In this document: in pieces, positions 34,475 to 41,402 of the stretch | Layout of the letters: every line of letters starts with the position of its first letter | How positions within the stretch are numbered: the first letter of the stretch is position 1 | Assembly: GCA_018267965.1 (NCBI GenBank) | Contig: JAFDXK010000006.1 | Location: 94,907 to 158,906, forward strand | DNA: 64,000 nt | DNA from: Bacteroidota bacterium | GTDB taxonomy: Bacteria; Bacteroidota; Bacteroidia; Chitinophagales; Chitinophagaceae | Reading direction: 5' to 3' | Program-made: the position numbers and the translations under genes | Notes under the pieces: generated by a model | What the model saw: the letters and a program-made list of their open reading frames with translations, nothing else | What the model was told of the DNA's origin: nothing | Databases searched by the model: none

Positions 34475-34479
34475 ATAAC

Positions 34480-34509
34480 AAAGCCACCATAAAAAGTGGC
34501 TTTTATTTT
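34480..34509 (+). terminator. Terminator of the NYN gene
   Basis: AAAGCCAC and GTGGCTTT with an 8-base loop, then TATTTT; it ends 7 bases before the right inverted repeat. Confidence 0.85.
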
Positions 34510-34516
34510 GATTCAT

Positions 34517-34542
34517 CTTGTCCCAACTGGTATATAGTTACC
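34517..34542 (-). repeat. Right terminal inverted repeat
   Basis: 26 bases, CTTGTCCCAACTGG and onward, perfect reverse complement of 30316-30341. Confidence 0.95.
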
Positions 34543-34550
34543 CTCGTAAG
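34543..34550. repeat. Target-site duplication, right copy (CTCGTAAG)
   Basis: Direct repeat of 30308-30315. The following AGGGCTTT is the remaining 3' arm of the split terminator. Confidence 0.93.
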
Positions 34551-34563
34551 AGGGCTTTCTATT

Positions 34564-34980
34564 TTACATTTCTTTGGGCTGAGTCATACTAAACCAGTTA
34601 CCGCAGCCATCAGATACGATACATTCAATACCGTAAAATTGTTCTTTAGGCTCTGACTTAAATACAACACCCTTAGCTTTCAGCTCTTCGTATGTGGCCA
34701 TACAATCAGGTGTGTGTAATACGCCACCACCCATTTGGCCTTTTTCTAACAATGTTTTGAATGCCTGGCGTACGTCTTCATCCATCATCGGATTTTCGGT
34801 AGTAGGCATTAATACTATTTCCAGTTCCGGCTGGTCAGGTGCTGTTACCGTCAACCAACGAAAGCCATTATCCATTTTAGCGTCAGTATGCACTTTAAAG
34901 CCTAGTTTATTTACATAAAAATCGTAGGCCTTTTCCTGGTCAAGTACATAAAAAGAGGTGTGAGATAATCTTGTTACCAT
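34564..34980 (-). CDS. VOC-family (glyoxalase/bleomycin-resistance-like) protein
   Basis: A 138-residue cytoplasmic protein with the vicinal oxygen chelate fold. It starts RLSHTSFYVLDQEKAYDFYVNKLGFKV and ends CIVSDGCGNWFSMTQP, the two beta-alpha-beta repeats. Metal ligands are uncertain: His6 and possibly Glu53 or Glu127. Substrate is unknown. It lies 64 bases downstream of an AraC-type regulator on the same strand, which may control it. Before the insertion it was convergent with the SPFH operon. Confidence 0.88.
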   Translation of the reverse strand: MVTRLSHTSFYVLDQEKAYDFYVNKLGFKVHTDAKMDNGFRWLTVTAPDQPELEIVLMPTTENPMMDEDVRQAFKTLLEKGQMGGGVLHTPDCMATYEELKAKGVVFKSEPKEQFYGIECIVSDGCGNWFSMTQPKEM

Positions 34981-35044
34981 TTCATTATTATTTAGTAAAG
35001 TAAAACTAAGGAAAGGCTATAATTATCCTTTATCGAATCTTGCT

Positions 35045-35458
35045 TTATTCAGCGCCGAAATGACTGGCAAGGCAATGAGGTATAAATTTCAAAGGCTGTT
35101 CAGTCACTGCCTTTTGTCGTTCCTGTTGCTGCACCCGGTATTCCTGAGGACTAACCCCATTTTTCTTTTTGAATAATGTGCTGAAAGAACCGAGGCTTTC
35201 AAAACCAACACTGGCACAAACATGTGTAACACTATCATTACCTTTTCTGAGCATCTGTTTAGCAGCTTCAATACGAACCTGTGTCAGGTATTCGTGCGGG
35301 GTCTTGCGATAAATGCATGTAAACAGCCTATGAAAATGAAAAGGAGAAAAACAAGCCTTTTCAGACACTTGCTCCAGCCCTATTGGTTCATGGAGATTGT
35401 CATCTATATACATTTTGGCATTTACCACACGTTTGTATATATCTATATCGAAAGGCAT
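35045..35458 (-). CDS. AraC-family transcriptional regulator (HTH only)
   Basis: A 137-residue DNA-binding protein consisting almost only of the two helix-turn-helix units: EPIGLEQVSEKACFSPFHFHRLFTCIYRKTPHEYLTQVRIEAAKQML, then VTHVCASVGFESLGSFSTLFKKKNGVSPQEYR. There is no N-terminal sensor domain, so activity is probably set by partners or amount. The nearest target is the VOC gene downstream in the same direction. Confidence 0.9.
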   Translation of the reverse strand: MPFDIDIYKRVVNAKMYIDDNLHEPIGLEQVSEKACFSPFHFHRLFTCIYRKTPHEYLTQVRIEAAKQMLRKGNDSVTHVCASVGFESLGSFSTLFKKKNGVSPQEYRVQQQERQKAVTEQPLKFIPHCLASHFGAE

Positions 35459-35488
35459 GTGGTAAAGATAAGGATGCTACTTCAATTG

Positions 35489-36379
35489 TTACGGGTAGTT
35501 TCCATTATGCCAAATTGAATCTGTTGGTGTTGATATATCTGTTAAATCGAAAAAAAATCCTTTTGCTTTATTTTGTGTAACAGAATATGCTTTAAGAACG
35601 GTATCTGCTTTACCCCAATTATCATTTATCCATTTGTACATCATTGTTGGTTCGTACATTTTCAACACATGGTATTTTTGGCGGCTTGTATTTGCCCATC
35701 TGTTTGTAAATAGAATACTAAACATGTTTGCCCTGTGCTCTTCATTCAGCGGTTTTCCGATAAGATTATCCTGTATAGCCACGTTTATCATCCAATCTTG
35801 TAAAGGTAATTGACTGCTGTACCCTGTTAGCTCAATAAAACTCATTCCGAAAGCAGAGCATCCTGCACCTCCGCCATTTCGGGGATTCACACTACCATTA
35901 TATTGCCTATTGTATCCCTTTTCCTGATACTCAGAATAATATTCCCAAAGGCGGTCAAATGTTTGTTGGTTAAGCTTAAAGCGAAGAAAAGCCACATCCC
36001 CGGCCAAACTTCTACAATTTATATCGGGGGCGTTAATACTATCATTTTCCAACATACCGTCTACAGTCGCAAATAATACCCCTAAGCCCCATCCCCTATG
36101 CATTACTTTATGAGTGAGATACCTGAAAGAGCTGACCGTAGAACCGGTAAATGCATAGCGTGTACTATCTTTTAACATAACAGCAACATGCCCAATCGGG
36201 TGCTTTCGATTTGCGTATGGAGAATGGATAACAGCATTTTTTATATAGCTTAGTAGTAACTTCTGAGGCGACCTCCAGTTAATAGGTTTAGGTGCAGGTA
36301 TGATATACAGGCATAATTCCTGAGCTTGCAGGCTAAAAGAAAAGAATAGAAAGAGTGTAAAAAAAGGTAGTTTTTTCAT
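35489..36379 (-). CDS. Secreted protein, possible permuted papain-like fold
   Basis: A 296-residue protein with a signal peptide (ending LQAQE, about residue 20). IGHVAVMLKDSTRYAFTG (His near residue 62) and, 100 residues later, NGGGAGCSAFGMSFIELTG (Cys near 178) give the His-before-Cys order of circularly permuted NlpC/P60-like proteins. That is inference from two motifs, not a family match. ATG at 36377-36379 begins the signal peptide better than the GTG at 36388. It is divergent from the MmcQ-like gene; it starts 67 bases away. Confidence 0.6.
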   Translation of the reverse strand: MKKLPFFTLFLFFSFSLQAQELCLYIIPAPKPINWRSPQKLLLSYIKNAVIHSPYANRKHPIGHVAVMLKDSTRYAFTGSTVSSFRYLTHKVMHRGWGLGVLFATVDGMLENDSINAPDINCRSLAGDVAFLRFKLNQQTFDRLWEYYSEYQEKGYNRQYNGSVNPRNGGGAGCSAFGMSFIELTGYSSQLPLQDWMINVAIQDNLIGKPLNEEHRANMFSILFTNRWANTSRQKYHVLKMYEPTMMYKWINDNWGKADTVLKAYSVTQNKAKGFFFDLTDISTPTDSIWHNGNYP

Positions 36380-36446
36380 TCCCTGCACAAAACTATTCTG
36401 CCCAGTATGTATAAAACATGATATTTATCATTGCTGAAACTGATTC

Positions 36447-36770
36447 ATGAACATAGAAACCATAAGAGAATATGCCATAAGTCTATCCGATGTGACTGAA
36501 AGTTTTCCATTCGGAGAAGAAACACTGGTATTTAAAGTAAACGGTAAAATATTCCTCTTGCTGTCATTAGATACAGACATACCTCAATTCAATGTAAAAT
36601 GTGACCCAGAAAAAGCACTGGAACTCAGAGAACAATACACTTCTGTGCTGCCCGGGTATCATATGAACAAAAAGCACTGGAACACTATTATAGTAGATGG
36701 CTCTTTAACCGGCAAACAAATCAAGGAGATGATACAACACTCTTATAACCTTGTAGTTAAAAAGAAGTAG
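36447..36770 (+). CDS. MmcQ/YjbR-like protein
   Basis: A 107-residue protein with the CyaY-like YjbR fold: SDVTESFPFGEETLVFKVNGKIFLLL, then VKCDPEKALELREQYTSVLPGYHMNKKHWNTI. The PGYHMNKKHW block is the family hallmark. Members are predicted to bind DNA; no enzyme activity is known. It is followed by a Tudor-like gene 29 bases later, probably in one transcript. Confidence 0.92.
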   Translation: MNIETIREYAISLSDVTESFPFGEETLVFKVNGKIFLLLSLDTDIPQFNVKCDPEKALELREQYTSVLPGYHMNKKHWNTIIVDGSLTGKQIKEMIQHSYNLVVKKK

Positions 36771-36799
36771 TGTATTGATACAATCTTTATATTCGGGCT

Positions 36800-37345
36800 A
36801 TGGAATCGAATAATTTAGGCATTGGCTCAAGAGTAGAGCATCCTCATTTTGGCAAAGGTGTGATAGTAGATGTTGCCAGCGAAACCTATACAATATGGTT
36901 TAAATCGCAGAACGGGACCAAGGGTATCAATAAAGATTTTGAATTAAAAGTTCTACAAGCTACAGATGGAGGTGCTGATACTGCCGGAGGTATTACTTTA
37001 TCAGATATTGAACAGGCGCTAGACAATATACTAGAACGCCGTTTGCACGAAATGCAAATTGTACCAATGGGCAGCAGGTGGAACAATGGCACCATGATTT
37101 TAAAACCCGGAGATGATACACTGCAATCGAAAGAAGTACCGATAGAAACCTTCTTTCATAAAATAGTAATGGTGCGAGACAGATTAAGACTTATCGAACA
37201 AAAAATAAATGCTCACAAAGGCCTCACAGACGAAGACAAGGTAGATATGCAGCAATATGTAACTGCCATTTACGGTTCGCTGACTACATTCAATGTATTA
37301 TTCAAAGAAACACATCACCAATTTAAAGGCAGCAGCAAAGACTAA
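36800..37345 (+). CDS. Protein with PcrA/UvrD-like C-terminal Tudor segment
   Basis: A 181-residue cytoplasmic protein. The N-terminal segment GIGSRVEHPHFGKGVIVDV, with later beta strands TYTIWF and KGINKDFELKVL, resembles the small Tudor-like domain at the end of PcrA/UvrD helicases (GxxVxHPxFGxGxV). There is no helicase here. The C-terminal half is helical. It probably binds a protein or nucleic acid. Its stop codon lies directly against that of the convergent cupin gene (37345/37346). Confidence 0.65.
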   Translation: MESNNLGIGSRVEHPHFGKGVIVDVASETYTIWFKSQNGTKGINKDFELKVLQATDGGADTAGGITLSDIEQALDNILERRLHEMQIVPMGSRWNNGTMILKPGDDTLQSKEVPIETFFHKIVMVRDRLRLIEQKINAHKGLTDEDKVDMQQYVTAIYGSLTTFNVLFKETHHQFKGSSKD

Positions 37346-37855
37346 TTATATTCGAGTAAGCTCAGTGATGATACCCGCATATTGCGGGTATTCTTGTATC
37401 AGGACATTTCTATCTGCCAATTCAAAATCAGCAAAGTCAAACCCCGGCGCTACAGTGCAACCACATAGACAGTAACTACCCGCCTCAACCCTTGAGCCGA
37501 ACCAGCTACCTGACGGTATCATTATCTGTGGCTGTTCTCCGTTTTCGATATTCAAACCAAGCTTATGATGCTTCAACTCCCCTCGTGTGGTCATCTCATA
37601 AATACTAATACCATCCCCATCATAAAAATGCCAAATCTCATCGGATGCTATGCGATGAAAAGCCGAAAACTCACCCCGTTCTAATAGAAAATAAATAGAT
37701 GTAGAAGCTGCTCTATCTCCTGTATGGGAAATAGTAAGAGTATGATGGGGTAATTGTAAACCGGAACGATACACTTCTTTATAAGCACCTCCTTCAATAT
37801 GACTAATAAGCCCTAATTGCTGTTTCCAGTATTGCGCGTCGCGATTTGCTGACAT
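37346..37855 (-). CDS. Cupin (DUF985-like) protein
   Basis: A 169-residue cytoplasmic cupin of the DUF985 family. It opens with YWKQQLGLISHIEGGAYKEVYRS, and the double-stranded beta-helix has SIYFLLERGEFSAFHRIASDEIWHFYDGD (His/Glu ligands) and ends APGFDFADFELADR. Related proteins include plant and yeast homologues of uncertain role; a sugar-binding or isomerase role is not shown. It is complete and convergent with the Tudor-like gene. Confidence 0.9.
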   Translation of the reverse strand: MSANRDAQYWKQQLGLISHIEGGAYKEVYRSGLQLPHHTLTISHTGDRAASTSIYFLLERGEFSAFHRIASDEIWHFYDGDGISIYEMTTRGELKHHKLGLNIENGEQPQIMIPSGSWFGSRVEAGSYCLCGCTVAPGFDFADFELADRNVLIQEYPQYAGIITELTRI

Positions 37856-37976
37856 ACTATAGTCTTTATATCGCTAAAATAAATAAAAGCCATTTGTTAG
37901 AACCTTGTTAAAAGGGAAAATATGCGAAACGCAATGGCACGCTTGTTGCATTTTATCTAAACAAGAATAGAATTGT

Positions 37977-38615
37977 ATGAAACTCATTAAAACCATATTG
38001 ATTTTTGCTACCGGCGCTATCCTTTTCAGCTCTTGTGTGAAAAAAGAATATTATACGACCACCCCTAATACACCCTCAGGTTATCAGAATATTTTTGATG
38101 ATAATTTCGATTATGATGCGCATAACTGGTCTTTCAATGACGCTGTAAATGGTGCATCAGTATCTGTAAGCAATGGACAGTTGAAATATGTCTATGCACC
38201 GGGTGTGAAAGGAACAAATACGGTTGCTGTAAATACAGGCGGCATAAGCGGCACACATAACTTTTTGATACAAGCCAGCATTAGTGCAAACAACTATATG
38301 GGTATTGTATTTGGCGTGTCTAATAGCGAATATGGTTATTCTTTTTTTATAGACGACCAAGGATATTTTGCTGTATATGACGAAGGCAATTCGAAAACAT
38401 CGTATAAAACAATTCTTGACTGGCAAAAGTGCTCTGCCATCAAACAAGGTTGGAATAATATAGAACTGGAACAGGTAAACGGGTATTGGGAAGGGTATAT
38501 TAACGGAACTAAAGCCTTTGAAATTGCGGCGCAACCCATATACGGCACGAAGACAGGATTTATAGTGCCCGATAATACAACGGGATATGCAGATTATTTG
38601 ACGGTTCAGTGGTAA
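37977..38615 (+). CDS. Lipoprotein with a concanavalin-like domain
   Basis: A 212-residue lipoprotein. The signal ends LFSSC, with Cys20 as the lipid site, so it sits on the membrane, probably the outer membrane. The remainder is beta-rich and reminiscent of DUF1080/LamG-like jelly rolls: IFDDNFDYDAHNWSF, then VFGVSNSEYGYSFFIDDQGYFAVYD and GWNNIELEQVNGYWEGYING. Sugar or polymer binding is likely by fold only. A strong hairpin follows the gene. Confidence 0.78.
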   Translation: MKLIKTILIFATGAILFSSCVKKEYYTTTPNTPSGYQNIFDDNFDYDAHNWSFNDAVNGASVSVSNGQLKYVYAPGVKGTNTVAVNTGGISGTHNFLIQASISANNYMGIVFGVSNSEYGYSFFIDDQGYFAVYDEGNSKTSYKTILDWQKCSAIKQGWNNIELEQVNGYWEGYINGTKAFEIAAQPIYGTKTGFIVPDNTTGYADYLTVQW

Positions 38616-38653
38616 AAACAGCAGGCTTAGCGAACAGAGTGGTATAGCAAAAC

Positions 38654-38684
38654 AAATCCTTGTAACTTAGTTACAAGGATTTTT
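38654..38684 (+). terminator. Hairpin terminator overlapping the LOG ribosome-binding site
   Basis: AAATCCTTGTAAC (38654-38666) and GTTACAAGGATTT (38670-38682) form a perfect 13-bp stem with a 3-base loop, then more T. The right arm contains AAGGA, the only good Shine-Dalgarno-like site upstream of the LOG start at 38692. The stem could end the lipoprotein transcript and also hide the LOG ribosome site. Confidence 0.8.
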
Positions 38685-38691
38685 GTTATTT

Positions 38692-39459
38692 ATGGATCAA
38701 AGACATCAGGCCAACGACACGATTTTTACCCCGGTAGGGTCTAATCACGAGACAGTTTTTCTTGAAGGACCACATTCAAGATGGAAAGAATTTGTATTCC
38801 TGCTCAAGGTTATCAGAGAGTTCGTACGAGGCTTTAGAAAATTGCACTTTGTTGGCCCTTGCGTTACTGTGTTTGGTTCTGCACGTTTCCCTGAAGACCA
38901 CCCATATTATCAACTCGCCAGACAGATGGGCAGCAGGATAGCTCAATTAGGTTTTACTGTGATGACCGGTGGCGGCCCGGGTATAATGGAGGCAGCTAAC
39001 CGGGGAGCAAAAGATATTGGGGGCAATTCTATAGGCTGCAACATTGTATTACCAATGGAACAAAGACCTAACCCATATTTGGATAGGTGGGTTTCTATAC
39101 GATACTTTTTTGTACGCAAAACATTATTAAGCAAATACTCTTACGGATTTGTAGTAATGCCGGGGGGATACGGAACATTGGATGAATTTTTTGAAGCGAT
39201 AACACTAATACAAACAGGGAAATTTCAAAAATTCCCCATCGTACTCATGGGCAAAGAGTACCATAAAGACCTTTACGAACATATTATGCACATGGTGCAC
39301 AAAAAAACCATTGATGGTGAAGACAGAAAGCTTTTTCTATTTACCGATTCGGTAGATGAGGCTATAGCTCATTTAGATAAATATGGCATTGAAGGTTTTA
39401 AACTGAAAAAGAGAAAACACTTTAACCCTAATCCTATTTTGGGAGAAAAGCAATTGTAA
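38692..39459 (+). CDS. LOG-family protein (TIGR00730-like)
   Basis: A 255-residue Rossmann-fold protein related to cytokinin-activating LOG phosphoribohydrolases and formerly called lysine decarboxylases. The signature is VMPGGYGTLDEFFEAITLIQTGK (PGGxGTxxE). VFGSARFPEDHPYYQLA and MTGGGPGIMEAANRGAKD are also conserved. The bacterial role is nucleotide or cytokinin-like nucleoside monophosphate cleavage in some members. ATG at 38692 is chosen over the TTG nine bases upstream, which lies next to the hairpin. Convergent with the 39516 gene across a shared terminator. Confidence 0.92.
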   Translation: MDQRHQANDTIFTPVGSNHETVFLEGPHSRWKEFVFLLKVIREFVRGFRKLHFVGPCVTVFGSARFPEDHPYYQLARQMGSRIAQLGFTVMTGGGPGIMEAANRGAKDIGGNSIGCNIVLPMEQRPNPYLDRWVSIRYFFVRKTLLSKYSYGFVVMPGGYGTLDEFFEAITLIQTGKFQKFPIVLMGKEYHKDLYEHIMHMVHKKTIDGEDRKLFLFTDSVDEAIAHLDKYGIEGFKLKKRKHFNPNPILGEKQL

Positions 39460-39469
39460 TAAAAAACAC

Positions 39470-39493
39470 AAAGGCTTGCCAATGCAAGCCTTT
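39470..39493. terminator. Bidirectional terminator
   Basis: AAAGGCTTGC and GCAAGCCTTT, a perfect 10-bp stem with a CAAT loop, between convergent genes. Confidence 0.9.
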
Positions 39494-39515
39494 CATTATG
39501 CACTTACTTAATATC

Positions 39516-41285
39516 TTATTCAACTACCAGTTTTATATTCTGCCTAATATCCCCTGATACAATTGTAACATAATATAAGCCTTTTGATAAGCCATCGAGA
39601 TTGATGTCATAGTTGTGTTCTCCTGCTGCTGCTGTGCCTCTAAATATTTCTTTTATTTTTCTGCTAGTGATATCCAGTAAGACGATATTTACTTCAGTTG
39701 TAAATGGAATAGCAACAGAGACATCTGCAGTAATTGAAGCTGGGTTAGGGCTAATACGAACATCTAAACTAGTTGCAATTTTATTTACATTATCTCCCGT
39801 ACACCACATATCATACCAAGTATTATTAGGGTCGAAATTTGTCCACCCTGCCATCCAATTATCTGAAGCCTGTCCTGTACAGCCGAATGCGCCTATATAA
39901 TTTACTTTATCAAAAAAAGCATCAGCTGCTTTGCCTGTAAAATCAGGTGAGAGGGTACCATTACAAACAGGAGACGAGGCTAATGGCAAAAAGCTTGGAT
40001 TCGTCAAGTCAAACGGGTTTGTCAAACGAACACTAGATGCGAAATTAGCGTACTGAGTGTTCCCAAAAGAAGGGTTTTGCAGCCAAGTAAAAGGACCTGC
40101 AAATGGTGACCAGTTGGTATTTCCTTTTGTGGCCGAATCAGCATCCCCGCATACACCTGTCAAGCTACGCGCACCATTTGTTATGTAAATAATGTTAGCA
40201 TTAGGATCTACTCCTTTGGGAAAACAACCCATACCTATGCCCGCAATAATATTCCCCTTGAATTGCATGGCTCCATTGCCAATATTAAATGTGGTAGAAC
40301 CATACAGAGTAGTGTTCGTGTCATCATCTATCAGAATACCACTTGGCCAGCCAGCGAGTATCGTATTAAAACAGCTCAACCCACTTCCTCTACGGATATG
40401 CATACCTGCAGTGAACAGAAGTGCATCATAAGCTTTAGAAGTTGGAGTTGTCATTGGTCCAATTAATGTCCCGTTCACAAATGTCGGACGAGTTAATCCT
40501 GTAGTATCGCCATTGATACCCGGTTTAGTATTAGGTCCGTAACTATCTGATTCAAAAGCTTTAGAACCTGAATTATCTGCGACATTTGGGTCACGTTGTG
40601 CAACAAAAAATTGCACTTTGCCTTTATAGCCGTTGTCTGTATCAAAATCATCATCCCACGTGCGGTGCGCAACTAGATATTTGCAGTTTACTGTACCACC
40701 ATACCAAGCAAAAGCATCATCTCCGCTGATGGAAACCTGTATATGGTCAATTTGAGTAGTGTTGCCAACACCTGCTAACATAAGGCCGGGCAATTCATTA
40801 TTGGGAGATAATGCCGCACCTGCAAATTCAATACGTACATAAGACAACTTACCGCTATTGTCAGTAGGATTAAGACCTCCATAATAGGAACGCAGACCAG
40901 GTATCTGAGCTTCATTTGCAAGCCAGTTAACCGGGGCTTTACCGCAAATGACAATACCTCCCCAATCTCCATAAGTACGGCTACCTTGTGGTTGACTAGA
41001 TGTAAACATTATTGGATTTAAGGCTGTGCCGTTGGCAATTATTTTGGCTCCACGTTCAATAACTAAAGTACCCTTAGTCGCCTTATCACCTCTGATAAAT
41101 GTACCGGCGTCAATGATAAGCGTAGTCCCTGATGTAACGTATACTATACCTTTAATAAAGTAGCAATTAGAAGCGATCCAGTTTGTGTTTACCGATATAC
41201 TATCTGACACCACAATGTTTGTAGCGTTAGAAAAATAATAAGAAAAAAGAAAAAGATTTAAGAGTATAAGTTTTCTCATAGACAT
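39516..41285 (-). CDS. T9SS-exported protein, paralogue 2
   Basis: A 589-residue secreted or surface protein. Signal peptide residues 1-21. The central region has TLIIDAGTFIRGDKATKGTLVIERGAKI and GDWGGIVICGKAPVN, which look like beta-helix rungs. It ends in a type A sorting domain: ISPNPASITADVSVAI, ITSRKIKEIFRG and GLYYVTIVSGDIRQNIKL. It is about as long as, and similar throughout to, its upstream neighbour (41403-43307), so this is a tandem duplication. It follows that gene by 117 bases with its own direct-repeat box. Function unknown. Confidence 0.85.
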   Translation of the reverse strand: MSMRKLILLNLFLFSYYFSNATNIVVSDSISVNTNWIASNCYFIKGIVYVTSGTTLIIDAGTFIRGDKATKGTLVIERGAKIIANGTALNPIMFTSSQPQGSRTYGDWGGIVICGKAPVNWLANEAQIPGLRSYYGGLNPTDNSGKLSYVRIEFAGAALSPNNELPGLMLAGVGNTTQIDHIQVSISGDDAFAWYGGTVNCKYLVAHRTWDDDFDTDNGYKGKVQFFVAQRDPNVADNSGSKAFESDSYGPNTKPGINGDTTGLTRPTFVNGTLIGPMTTPTSKAYDALLFTAGMHIRRGSGLSCFNTILAGWPSGILIDDDTNTTLYGSTTFNIGNGAMQFKGNIIAGIGMGCFPKGVDPNANIIYITNGARSLTGVCGDADSATKGNTNWSPFAGPFTWLQNPSFGNTQYANFASSVRLTNPFDLTNPSFLPLASSPVCNGTLSPDFTGKAADAFFDKVNYIGAFGCTGQASDNWMAGWTNFDPNNTWYDMWCTGDNVNKIATSLDVRISPNPASITADVSVAIPFTTEVNIVLLDITSRKIKEIFRGTAAAGEHNYDINLDGLSKGLYYVTIVSGDIRQNIKLVVE

Positions 41286-41320
41286 TATTGAAGGGTGAAC
41301 AATAGATATAAAGTAAATAA

Positions 41321-41342
41321 CTGAATATTATCTGAATATTAA
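41321..41342 (-). promoter_or_regulatory. 11-bp direct-repeat box, 2 units
   Basis: CTGAATATTAT then CTGAATATTAA, an exact 11-bp step, 36-57 bases upstream of the start of the 39516-41285 gene. It matches the arrays at 43348-43402 and 46335-46385. Confidence 0.7.
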
Positions 41343-41351
41343 GAAACACAA

Positions 41352-41380
41352 AAAAGGGTACGCCTGAGGCATACCCTTTT
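41352..41380 (-). terminator. Terminator of paralogue 1
   Basis: AAAAGGGTACGCC and GGCATACCCTTTT, one mismatch, 3-base loop. On the minus strand it ends in four T. Confidence 0.8.
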
Positions 41381-41402
41381 AGAATATTATACTTAACTGT
41401 TA

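Larger units (their letters stand above)
30316..34542. mobile_element. IS1595-type transposon with passenger genes (4,227 bp)
   Basis: The ends are 26-bp perfect inverted repeats (30316-30341 and 34517-34542), beginning GGTAACTATATACC and ending TTGGGACAAG. They are flanked by an 8-bp direct repeat, CTCGTAAG. Length of duplication and GG-ended repeats fit the IS1595 family, and the transposase inside (32718-33647) belongs to it. IS1595-family elements with passenger genes are known. The cargo is two small ORFs, an XRE-ImmA protein and its partner, and an RNA unit with a NYN nuclease. The target is the loop of the intrinsic terminator after the SPFH operon. The perfect ends and duplication suggest a recent, intact insertion. 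Confidence 0.93.
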
